Below are positions 59,901 to 64,000 of a DNA stretch of 64,000 nucleotides, one piece after another. Made by a program: the position numbers and the translations under genes. This DNA comes from Iris pallida (taxonomy: Eukaryota > Streptophyta > Magnoliopsida > Asparagales > Iridaceae). Each line of letters begins with the position of its first letter. Positions within the stretch are counted from its first letter, which is position 1. Below the pieces are notes generated by a model, which made no database searches, was not told the DNA's origin, and saw nothing but the letters and a program-made list of their open reading frames with translations. Location: the NCBI GenBank assembly GCA_029216955.1, contig JANAVB010002199.1, forward strand, positions 13,695,417 to 13,759,416, written 5' to 3'.

Positions 59901-62110
59901 AGGACTCGAGCTTGCTCAGCAACTCCGCAAACTTGAGTTTGTTCAGCACGGCGAAAGATTCTAGTTTCAAAGAGAGATGTCAGCCGAATTCTACAAGTTG
60001 TTATTGCATCGCGAATGGCAAGAGCAGCTTTACACGGAGCTTCCAAAATAGTTCCGTAAGAAACAAATGCAATGTCGAGGACGACAAGTATTCCTTCACA
60101 GGAAAGCATTTGAGTTAGTTCTGCATGGAACTATAGTAGCGTTATAAATGGCAACAATAGTAGTAGTAGTAGTGCCACGGAGGGCAACACTAATAGTGCC
60201 ACATAGAGCATTAGAAGTCACGGAAGTGAATAAGGCCATCTCAAATGGTGATTTCTAAAATTGGGTTTCTATCGTACTTGGCATTGTACTTTAAGGAAAA
60301 TTCTATCCTAGTTGGTAGAGTTTCTATATAGAAATTGCACATACAAAAAACACTTTCCAATGGTTCTCCATTTCTATACTAAGTGGCAACAAATAAAAGG
60401 AACAATTTAATGATTTAGAGCCCAATATTAATTGGTATGAGAGATGAAAAATTTCTATGAGAGTTTCTACGTATAGAAACCCTCATAAAAACTCTTCGTC
60501 CTACATCACCGCCAACGCCACATAGGATAGAAATTTAGATACAAACCAGCATTGGGAGAAAAAAATTTCTAAATTGGGTTTCTATCATAGAAATAGGGGA
60601 GACAGAAACCCCCATCAGAGATGGCCTATGATAGCATCGCGGACGGTTGTTGAAGCTTCACAGGAAGCGTTTAAAGTCACAAAAATGACTAACATAACAT
60701 CGTAGACGGCTCCTGAAGCTTCATAAAAAGCAAATGCTGGACCCCGAATAGTCTTGAACAAAATTATTTTGTGCTCGTGCATTACAGCAAGGCCTGAATG
60801 TTCCTTTGAGAATATTTGCTCGAACTATTGTCCGTCGAACTTGAGGACCAATATCTCGGTAGCCATCCCGAGAGCATTTGCATCGGATTGAACCAACACC
60901 TTCTCATCAGTAGAAAAAGTTTTCCCAAGCTGAGTCGACTTTTGTTTTCCGATTAAATATGCTAAGAAAAACTTGTATTTGATGCGTAGATGAATTACAA
61001 CTTTACAATCAAAGAAAAATAAGTAATCGCAACTTTTACAGATTTCTAGGAAAAGTGTGACGGTAGGAGTAAATTTCTAGGAAAAGTGTGACGGTAGGAG
61101 TCTAGTCAGTGCACGATCATTTTGTTCCGATGATAATTTGAATCCGAGACTAGAGTTCTTCTTGACGGTAATGAGTTCTTCTCGGCGGCTTCAGAACTCC
61201 AAGATGTCAAAATCAAAAGCTTGTTGCCGAACTGAACGACAAACACTATTATGTTGCAGTGAATTTTGCGGAAAGCTCATATCTCACATGGCTTAATCTA
61301 ATGGCTATCACTCAAGAAAGTGTCAGAATTTGTATTTCGGGACAGCGATTTTGCGCACGTTTTCTGGAAGATCCAACCATTGGATCGTCGAACACTTTCT
61401 TCCGTCGCAATCTCGGTATATAGCTCTACCTTTATCTAAATTTTCAGTTGTTAATTTAACCGTTTATTATGTCAAAACTGACCACAAAGTTAGGTAAATG
61501 ATTGCATTATTTTTTACAGTTTTGTGGAGCCAACTTCGTGGATTTGTTTTTCCGCCGTCGCAGCTCCATTTGACGCATCACTTGTTCCTGTGCATAGCTG
61601 GTATAACCCTCTTCTTGTGATAAAAATTTCATTCCATTGTGAGGTCGTTTGAATTACAAAAGTTAAACCATATGCATAGGATGTACAAAGATAAGACTAA
61701 TCATATTTAAACTCTATTAGATAAATCTGATACAAGTGAGAATATAAGCATCCAAATGATGGATAAGACCTATCCAAATTAAAGAAAAGCATGTTTACAA
61801 ATTGTAAATTTAACTCAAGTTCAAATCCTAACATAGATTCAAATTCAAAAAAATTGTAGCAAAATCTGAAATAAATTTAAATAAAGCCAAAATAAAACAA
61901 TCTGAGTGCATTAGTTACAAAATCGAAATTTGAATCTGAATAAAACTTCAATAAATAGTCTAAAGTTATAATTCACATCAAACACATTTAACATGTACTT
62001 CATATTTGGCCTACAACTAACCTGTAGGAGCAAAGGGAGGATCATCAACAATATTGGTAGCTGGGATAGGGATTTTCTCTTGACCTCCACTTATGTCATC
62101 GCAGACCAAT
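27038..62110 (-). CDS. SUVH4: SUVH4/KRYPTONITE-like histone H3K9 methyltransferase, C-terminal six exons
   Basis: Minus-strand gene running in from beyond the right edge. Visible exons in coding order: 62110-62022, 32055-31896, 31228-31123, 31027-30845, 27764-27549, 27151-27038, total 868 bp, 288 complete codons then TAA. Every junction has AG/GT signals and consistent phase. Exon 62110-62022 gives the LVCDDISGG linker that precedes the pre-SET domain in SUVH4 proteins. The pre-SET has its nine cysteines (CDCKGECVDPRICSC and CGPGCGCSLNC). The SET domain has GWAVRSWDTIPAG, RFINHSCQPN and ELSYDYGY; the post-SET is CYCGAVGC. The family adds H3K9 methyl marks and works with CMT3 in non-CG DNA methylation. 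The SRA domain lies outside the window. Odd points: a 29,966-bp intron full of transposons, and a short segment between GRE and the EEYCINA motif, where a small exon could have been missed. Confidence 0.85.
27549..27764 (-). CDS. SUVH4: SUVH4-like exon with the SET core
   Basis: 216 bp in phase 0 at both ends, acceptor TTTATAG, donor CAG/GTGAGTG. Contains GNVARFINHSCQPNLFVQCV, the cofactor-binding NHSC motif, and VVLFAADTIPPLQ. The opening residues (TRTGGEAVLATF) are less typical of the family. Confidence 0.88.
28262..28440 (+). mobile_element. tRNA-derived SINE in the SUVH4-like intron
   Basis: GTGGTCCAGTGGTAGCATTGG (A box) and GGATTCAAATCCC (B box) are about 30 bp apart, followed by a unique body and a CACCACCACC...AATAATAAT tail ending near 28445. 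It is another SINE family than the TA-tailed ones. Not a tRNA gene: there is no matching acceptor stem. Confidence 0.6.
28826..29135. mobile_element. Tourist-like (PIF/Harbinger) MITE, 310 bp
   Basis: Left end GGCATCGTTGGTTCGCAGAAT and right end ATTCCGCGAACCAAACGAGGCC are imperfect inverted repeats over about 21 bp. TTA flanks both sides (28823-28825 and 29136-29138). The interior has repeated GTGATT/TTTCC blocks and no coding capacity. Lies in the 3.1-kb intron of the SUVH4-like gene. Confidence 0.85.
29246..29353. repeat. 36-bp tandem repeat, three units
   Basis: Units at 29246-29281, 29282-29317 and 29318-29353 differ at one position (AACAG versus AATAG). Each contains AAGTCTCAAGAAAGGGAGTC. 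Intronic. Confidence 0.92.
30386..30423. repeat. 38-bp poly(C) run
   Basis: Uninterrupted C from 30386 to 30423 in the SUVH4-like intron. The pre-mRNA is read from the minus strand and would contain a 38-base G run, able in principle to form G-quadruplexes. The exact length is likely to be uncertain in any sequencing. Confidence 0.9.
30845..31027 (-). CDS. SUVH4: SUVH4-like exon with the SET N-terminus
   Basis: 183 bp, phase 0 at both ends, acceptor TAACAG, donor GAGAG/GTGC. Encodes FRTANKGWAVRSWDTIPAG, PVCEYTGELSR, NNYIFDIDC and ends GLDGRE, as expected for the first half of an SUVH SET domain. Confidence 0.88.
31123..31228 (-). CDS. SUVH4: SUVH4-like exon, second half of pre-SET
   Basis: 106 bp, acceptor TGGTTAG, donor CTTGAG/GTTC. 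Encodes LIEAKAVIFECGPGCGCSLN and CVNRTSQQGLKYQLE, supplying four of the nine zinc-binding cysteines. Confidence 0.88.
31896..32055 (-). CDS. SUVH4: SUVH4-like exon, first half of pre-SET
   Basis: 160 bp, acceptor TATACAG, donor GGCAG/GTATT. Encodes FTYCKSIILAKNVKLPKS then CDCKGECVDPRICSCARLNG and FPYVRKDGG. Its first two bases complete an Asp codon with the last base of the exon 30 kb upstream. Confidence 0.88.
32780..33425 (+). pseudogene. LINE-B ORF2 part 1 (endonuclease)
   Basis: KREKCDISILLETKIRG, CDMARIWVRWNRDSWEG and LLFMGDFNAMLHRHEKVGG are L1 endonuclease motifs. There is a frameshift near 33000-33010. Coding homology stops at ...RPTWKTR and resumes at 40597 as PFRYDNNGWYLS-type sequence. 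Confidence 0.82.
33426..35491 (-). repeat. 3' LTR of the LARD-like element (2066 bp)
   Basis: Plus-strand start TGTCACGCCCCGCTCCC, end GGGTCATTACA. It contains a TTCATTCATTCA-rich low-complexity zone near 34860-34940. The inverted GCTCCCGCAGGAGC near the start can form a hairpin. Confidence 0.93.
38530..38542 (-). promoter_or_regulatory. tRNA-iMet primer binding site
   Basis: The minus strand reads TTGGTATCAGAGC directly inside the right LTR, with a short spacer. This is the standard plant primer site and it fixes the element's orientation. Confidence 0.88.
38545..40596 (-). repeat. 5' LTR of the LARD-like element (2052 bp)
   Basis: Nearly identical to 33426-35491. The main difference is a short deletion (about 17 bp, near 39667) of TTTCCGTCCGGACCGG-type sequence, plus scattered substitutions such as AGGTTGCGCCCGTAC versus AGGCTGCGCCCGTGC. 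Confidence 0.93.
40597..42414 (+). pseudogene. LINE-B ORF2 part 2 (reverse transcriptase)
   Basis: Contains APGPDGFSCGFF, FRPIACCNYLYKITTHL, NQAAFIKGRSIAEHSLLAHE and LRQEDPLSPYLFTMVMEYF. The catalytic box reads LIYADNLLVF, so the second metal-binding Asp of YADD is changed to Asn. Stops and frameshifts occur near 40987, 41275 and 41587. It ends GTREEGG at the next insertion. Confidence 0.88.
42415..42792 (-). repeat. 3' LTR of the TR-GAG element (378 bp)
   Basis: Plus strand TGATGTGAATTGACC...GGGCCCACATCA. Contains a repeated AAGGGTTATTATTGGTGAAA block. Near-identical to 44642-45018. Confidence 0.93.
42822..44615 (-). CDS. Ty3/gypsy-type Gag protein, intact
   Basis: 597 residues from ATG at 44615, the first in-frame ATG inside the LTR boundary; the frame is also open further upstream into the LTR. 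The N-terminal part has a coiled-coil-like stretch (KIQGLREDFNIEIESLKAAI, about residues 11-75), then a Gly/Pro/Arg-rich low-complexity region. The retrotransposon gag domain (about 330-480) reads FRAERYFEIMEL, GQALAWYRW, WAELTGYILDRF and GTVRDFVAKFE. A zinc knuckle CFRCDERFTPGHRC (about 565-578) follows. The frame ends shortly after ATDAVSRFPP. Expected role: particle formation and RNA packaging. No stop or frameshift was seen; the coding region is very GC-rich in its low-complexity part. Confidence 0.88.
   Translation of the reverse strand: MASGTRNTIEEKIQGLREDFNIEIESLKAAIKDQASTQEDLQTEVRSMREEMTSISAMMKLLQNISNKINGGEAEAATTQTLGDQLGFVHTEGEATDDHGGPADGSWPAPAVAAAPPGGALAAGDPRRTAAEGRGSVAANRASPGGAAAVGGGRWPAHDRHPWPVGARGAAGERPWPDAVDPYGPNGPVPHSGEALGLGAPYGGRTMTANCGDRFAGPGRGLAGVPAWTGGAEPPGGARHVGGSNFFGGTADPANFQRGDLPPRRPPRTRAVGDYRGPVEEWGEQVWADERYEEVDRGPYETQRRDTHRWEGGRGRDDMQHGDLSADRRLKKLKLPTFEGENPDEWIFRAERYFEIMELTEAEVLRCIGIYFEGQALAWYRWRSARTPFSSWAELTGYILDRFQETASGDFYEQWSSLRQEGTVRDFVAKFELLSGRIRGVSDELQIGMFMKGLKPSIRAELRLQSPRCLEDLLRLAHKAEEKLAEEKRLKDAWGASGQHSQTGLVIPRPAAEAQAPIPPRPAGGTGGSIVPGRRLSDADMKARRAAGLCFRCDERFTPGHRCASKLLQIVILPDEEEDPTEVEAAIATDAVSRFPP
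44629..44641 (-). promoter_or_regulatory. tRNA-iMet primer binding site of the TR-GAG element
   Basis: The minus strand reads TTGGTATCAGAGC immediately inside the right LTR. Confidence 0.85.
44642..45018 (-). repeat. 5' LTR of the TR-GAG element (377 bp)
   Basis: Differs from the other LTR at only a few positions (for example AATCGACC versus AATTGACC). Followed on the right by the GAGGA duplication and the resumed LINE-B reading frame. Confidence 0.93.
45019..46010 (+). pseudogene. LINE-B ORF2 part 3 (C-terminal zinc domain)
   Basis: Resumes VGLRPLRAVREASGVRMA after the inserted element. Continues through IDNNFSVSFKAILR, TDLWLDP (stop), then the zf-RVT-like segment IPDPKCVLCMGDAESMGHLFFECP and RLAASVWHV. 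Two in-frame stops were seen (about 45280 and 45913). Confidence 0.85.
46150..46835. other. unassigned intronic sequence
   Basis: AT-rich; no exon of the SUVH4-like gene or clear transposon end was recognised. AGTCCCACTTCAGCTAGA at about 46793 resembles AGTCCCACATCGGCTAGA in the copia-1 LTR, so a decayed LTR fragment is possible. Confidence 0.35.
46836..48368 (-). mobile_element. LINE-C: 5'-truncated LINE
   Basis: Minus strand: starts within ORF2 at a WEQLCRPRE-like site (48368), runs through the zf-RVT domain (PKCVLC..., MGHLFFECPMVWYIW), and ends GGAATAAAATTTACC, ATTTTTCC and A14 (46836-46849 as T). Interrupted by the hAT MITE at 47083-47493. Stops are present. Same subfamily as LINE-B, D and E. 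Confidence 0.82.
47083..47493. mobile_element. hAT-type MITE with CCTAGGCG motifs, copy 1 (411 bp)
   Basis: Perfect 8-bp target duplication CCAACCAT at 47075-47082 and 47494-47501. The ends CAAGGTTATAAC and (reverse) CAGTGTTCTAAA are imperfect inverted repeats. Both sides carry many CCTAGGCGG/CCGCCTA motifs around an AT-rich centre. The insertion splits the LINE-C coding sequence at GWAK. No coding capacity. Confidence 0.88.
48456..51986 (-). pseudogene. LINE-D ORF2 (endonuclease and reverse transcriptase)
   Basis: ATG at 51986 starts MSALAWNVRG. The endonuclease has ISILLETKIRG, MARIWVRWN and LLIMGDFNATLYRGEK. Reverse transcriptase has SPGPDGFSSGFYKRHWG, FRPIACCNYLYKIITHL, LRHGDPLFPYLF and intact LIYADDLLVL (about 49920-49950). 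The C-terminus has the zf-RVT motif CVLCEAENESIGHLFFQC and RLAASVWHVWRERNRRIYEG. Lesions: a frameshift at a G7 run (51955-51961), a frameshift at a C11 run (51525-51535) and a TAG at 51054-51056 where LINE-B has a Gln codon. The part from 51038 to 48456 is open for 860 residues. Confidence 0.9.
52211..53913 (-). pseudogene. LINE-D ORF1 (DUF4283 and zinc knuckle)
   Basis: Starts MATEKEANPSSARASPNRRE at 53913, followed by a Gly/Pro/Arg-rich region. The frame shifts near a C5G17 run (53656-53677) and continues to 52211. The second part has a DUF4283-type fold: FWENTLVLYVLG, NGFYFVKFG, GGPWTFDGRLIILKQW, VPVWVRFPEFPVRFW. The zinc knuckle is CPTCVCFGHLPSAC. This is the usual ORF1 layout of plant L1 elements; role, RNA binding. 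Confidence 0.82.
53914..56045 (-). mobile_element. LINE-E: 5'-truncated LINE with (TA)n tail
   Basis: Minus strand from about 56045 (inside the reverse transcriptase, just before FRPIACCNYL-type sequence) to GGAATAAAATTTACC, TTTTTTCC and (TA)n at 53914-53954. Same 3' subfamily as LINE-B, C and D. LINE-D starts directly at the end of its TA tail. Confidence 0.83.
54058..56040 (-). pseudogene. LINE-E ORF2 remnant
   Basis: Segments: GEKACVKLDLRKAYDMVNRG (about 55790-55840), intact LIYADDLLVFLHPS (about 55460-55505), RVERWQAAGLSFGGRIELA, GGMHAISWEQFCRPREKGGV, the zf-RVT CVLCDVANES and SVWHVWRERNRHIFEG near 54090. Frameshifts near 55710, 55290 and 54300. Non-functional. Confidence 0.85.
56197..57110 (+). 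repeat. possible solo copia LTR
   Basis: Non-coding block starting TGTTGGCCCAATCGG. It has a clear TATA box (TATAAATA, 56626-56633) and an end region TCTCTATTCATCCCCTCTAG typical of some copia LTR ends. No partner LTR or target duplication was found, so ends and identity are uncertain. Confidence 0.35.
57170..58270. repeat. degenerate repeats with a recurring AGAGGTAAT...TTAACATGAC core
   Basis: Related cores with TAATNATTAACRTGACA-type sequence and often a following GACTAAGAAACACC occur near 57200, 57335, 57455, 57560, 57790, 57845, 58050 and 58245. Spacing is mostly 100-135 bp. No coding frame is kept. Confidence 0.5.
58488..59039. mobile_element. non-autonomous TIR element, 552 bp
   Basis: Perfect 14-bp inverted termini GGTAGTCAAAGGCG (58488) and CGCCTTTGACTACC (to 59039). 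GCGCCT-rich ends surround an AT-rich centre, as in the CCTAGGCG MITEs. No clear target duplication was found, so the superfamily is not assigned. Confidence 0.65.
59302..60109 (-). pseudogene. Ty3/gypsy gag-like fragment
   Basis: Minus strand 59559-59302 reads KFKPQKLQLYNDKGSQSWHI followed by ATMISLFIDTLKRSCLR, resembling the start of a plant gypsy gag domain (the Y-x-G-KGDP...SLRGNAF pattern). Further upstream 60109-59831 has a short internal repeat (AEQTQVCG, AEQARVLEA, AEQTQICR). It is broken and isolated; no LTRs were assigned. Tentative. Confidence 0.4.
60234..60626. mobile_element. Tourist-like MITE, copy 2
   Basis: Ends GGCCATCTCAAATGG (60234) and CCCATCAGAGATGGCC (to 60626) with flanks TAA and TAT, a decayed 3-bp duplication. 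The interior shares TTTCTATCCTA, GTAGAAAC and ATAGAAACCC-type blocks with the MITE at 1633-2072. Confidence 0.78.
60627..61041. other. unassigned intronic sequence
   Basis: Contains two related GCATCGCGGACGGTTGTTGAAG / CATCGTAGACGGCTCCTGAAG segments about 60 bp apart, perhaps part of the same gag-like repeat zone. No gene was recognised. Confidence 0.35.
61042..61101. repeat. 29-bp direct repeat, two units
   Basis: ATTTCTAGGAAAAGTGTGAC plus GGTAGGAGT occurs at 61042-61070 and again at 61073-61101, separated by AA. Confidence 0.95.
61102..62021. other. intronic sequence just downstream of the SUVH4-like exon
   Basis: AT-rich sequence, increasingly A/T-biased toward 61700-62000. Probably original intron sequence. 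No transposon ends or exons were recognised. Confidence 0.4.
62022..62110 (-). CDS. SUVH4: SUVH4-like exon upstream of the 30-kb intron
   Basis: 89 bp on the minus strand, acceptor TTAATAG, donor CTACAG/GTTAG. It encodes LVCDDISGGQEKIPIPATN then IVDDPPFAPT. Its final G joins AT of the exon at 32055 to make an Asp codon, continuing DFTYCKS exactly as in SUVH4 proteins. The exons before it (SRA domain) must lie beyond 64000. Confidence 0.85.
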
Positions 62111-62221
62111 CTATTAATAAAGATGATTAGTTTTATGCTGCAAGATGCGCATATGATGCTACAGCAGTTGCTTACTGGTACTAAAAGAAGAAATCTAGAG
62201 AACAAAATATCATCTACACAG

Positions 62222-62778
62222 AGGGACTGTTTGGTTTTTTCTAAATGGAAATATCATGCAACAAATGTTGCATGAAGCATTTGTTGTAATAAATGGTGCC
62301 GCAAATGTTCCATTGTTTGGATTGATGTAATTGGATGGTTGATTGCAACTTTTGTTGTTGTAAAAACAAATCCTTTGCTTGGTCATTGTTCTAAAAATCG
62401 GAAAATAAAACCGGCACACTGGCGCTAGGTAGTCATGGGGCGCCTAGATGCTAGTCGACACCTAGGCGGAATTAGGCGGCGACTAGATGCTAGACGCCTG
62501 CCCGACTACCGCCTAGCGACTTTTACAATCTTGTGCATGGTTGACTTAAATGAAGATAGAATGAGTGAAATTTGTGTAAATAGTATAATTAATGTAATAA
62601 ACGTTGTCGTAAGTGGTGTTGTGGTCATTTTGACCGCAGCAAATGTCGTGGTAGTTGGAGGAATTGATGAACATTTGTTGCACCATTTCCACCATTTACA
62701 TCACAACAAAAATTAGAATTTGTGTAAATTGTGCAACAAATGTTTCATGTATCTCCATTAGCAGGCAACCAAACACCC
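62222..62778. mobile_element. possible MITE carrying a nested hAT MITE
   Basis: GGGACTGTTTGGTTTTT at the left and AACCAAACACCCC at the right are inverted and resemble common plant MITE ends. The interior has repeated CAACAAATGTTGCA-type blocks (about 62258-62275 and 62740). No secure target duplication. Confidence 0.45.
62384..62533. mobile_element. hAT-type MITE with CCTAGGCG motifs, copy 2 (150 bp)
   Basis: Ends CATTGTTCTAAAAATCG and (reverse) CAAGATTGTAAAAGTCG. The 8-bp flanks TGCTTGGT (62376-62383) and TGCATGGT (62534-62541) match at 7 of 8. The core has GCGCCTAG, CCTAGGCGG and CCGCCTAGCG. Same family as 47083-47493 but shorter. Confidence 0.78.
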
Positions 62779-62826
62779 CAAAAAGTAAAAAAGAGATAAA
62801 GAGAAGACATTATAAGATGAGGAATT

Positions 62827-64000
62827 GTAGCACCCATATTCTGAATACGTATTTTTGGTTAAGCCTGCATGTATCATGGACCTGTATTTTATTTTCTCAG
62901 ATTCTGGCCTGTAATTGTATTTCTGGCTCGACTTGCAGATTTTGGGTTTTCTCGTGAAATGGGTTTTGACTTGGCTTGGTTTTATATTGTGGAGAGGGTT
63001 TGGTTTGGTTTGGTTTATCATGAGAGGGGCACTTTAACCTACACTCCACCCTCAACACAACACAACCCACCTCCATTAAATCCCACCTAACTTTTCTCTC
63101 TCCTCTTTATTTTTCATTTACTTCTCCATCTCCTTCTTCTTCCTTCCTCTACACAACTCACCAACACCCATAGACAAGTGCACCTTGCCACCACATGAGA
63201 ATCACTTTTTATTTGTCCATTAGCTAGATTAGACCATGGAGATTAACTTTAGAACTTGGCATTTTGTGATTTGGAGTCTCCATTGTTCTAGATCTAAGTT
63301 TTCTCTATTTTCGGATTTACATGGTTTTGATCTATTTTAGTTGAGATTTTGTGGGTTTTGATGCTTCCATGTGGAAGAGAATTCAATTTTACTCAAGTTA
63401 GAACTTTGAAAATCTAGATTTGGCTTTGATTTGACAAAGATATGAAAATTTGAATTTCTTGGTGTTCTTGGTGTTCTTCTCGGCCTGGAGTAGCAGCCTG
63501 CAGCCTGCGCTCTTTAGCGCAGTGCTGGACTGCGCATCCCCTCTCTCGGCCTGCGCTCTTTAGCGCAGCGCCGACCGCGCAGCTTGCCTCTTGGCGAACT
63601 GCGCTCAACCCGAGTGCGCATGGATTCATGCGCAGTCTGCTCATGCGCAGTCCGTTCATGCGCAGTCTGCTCATGCGCAGTCCGTTCATGCGCAGTCTGC
63701 TCATGCGCAGTCCGTCCCTGCGCAATCTGACCCTGCGCCATCCATTCCTGCGCAACCTGATCCAGCGCAATCCATCTGCTGCGCCCTCCACCCCTGCGCA
63801 GTTGGTACCCTGCGCAGCTCACCCCTGCGCAGTTGGCTCCTGGCGTACTTGACTCCTGCGCAACCCGACCCCAGGGACCCTTGTGCAATCTGTCCAATCA
63901 TGGAGATTTAGTTTTATTTTTCCTTAAGCTTGGCTCTTCTATAGCCCTGTATATTGATATTTTATTAGATATTTTACGCCCATTTTATATCCTTACGCCT
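62827..64000 (+). repeat. possible start of a gypsy-type LTR running off the window
   Basis: TGTAGCACCCATATTCTG at 62827 resembles the TGTARCACCC start of many plant gypsy LTRs. Pyrimidine-rich sequence (63060-63170) and GC-rich tandem repeats follow without coding sequence. The end, partner LTR and target duplication are outside the window. Confidence 0.35.
63631..63720. repeat. 30-bp tandem repeat, three units
   Basis: Units at 63631, 63661 and 63691 (CGCAGTCTGCTCATG + CGCAGTCCGTTCATG, the last ending CCCTG) have a 15-bp sub-period. Diverged TGCGCA-containing units extend on both sides (about 63490-63870). Confidence 0.93.

Noticed and set aside
63631..63720. CRISPR-like array of 30-bp repeats
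   Set aside because: The repeats are directly tandem without spacers, in a plant nuclear genome.
62111..64000. Further upstream SUVH4-like exons (SRA domain)
   Set aside because: I scanned the minus strand for SRA-type motifs and splice signals and found none; they are probably beyond the window.

Overview
This is nuclear DNA of a flowering plant. It has spliced genes with GT/AG introns, plant-specific families (an SUVH4/KRYPTONITE-type histone methyltransferase, an ASR3-type trihelix factor, an HMA metal-binding protein), plant Ty1/copia and Ty3/gypsy retrotransposons, L1-type LINEs, tRNA-derived SINEs and MITEs. The GC-rich first exon of the trihelix gene beside a lower-GC last exon suggests a monocot, but that is weak evidence. 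No bacterial, organellar or CRISPR sequence was seen.

Layout. 1-639: 3' end of a copia element. 893-2072: two SINE copies and a Tourist-like MITE. 2629-10429: long (TA)n tract and a young full-length copia element (copia-1, 7.6 kb, one in-frame stop). 10430-15535: degenerate LINE-A, minus strand, whose TA tail is where copia-1 sits. 15595-15761: a third SINE. 15941-22542: old copia element on the minus strand (copia-2). 22650-22977: compound microsatellite. 23239-23588: last two exons of an HMA-domain gene (+). 24104-25895: complete three-exon trihelix gene (-). 27038-62110 and on past the right edge: an SUVH4-like H3K9 methyltransferase gene (-), of which the last six exons are visible.

The main result is the SUVH4-like gene. 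Its pre-SET, SET and post-SET exons (27038-32055) are intact and in phase. The next upstream exon lies 30 kb away at 62022-62110 and joins in the correct phase. The 29,966-bp intron between them is almost wholly nested transposons: LINE-B (+), split by a coding-free LTR element with TSD CTCGG and by a gag-only LTR element with TSD GAGGA; then three LINEs head to tail on the minus strand (E, D, C), hAT-type and Tourist-type MITEs, a gypsy gag fragment, a possible solo LTR and degenerate repeats. A gene whose family represses transposons thus carries a large load of them.

A second theme is TA-rich retroposon tails. The LINEs B-E and three SINE copies end in a similar ATTTACC/AATTACC-T-rich-TTCC(A)n(TA)n sequence, and later insertions (copia-1, LINE-D, SINE-2) lie in or against earlier TA tracts. 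Exon coordinates were derived by eye from splice signals, phase and family motifs. Transposon ends were placed from terminal repeats and target-site duplications where these could be seen.
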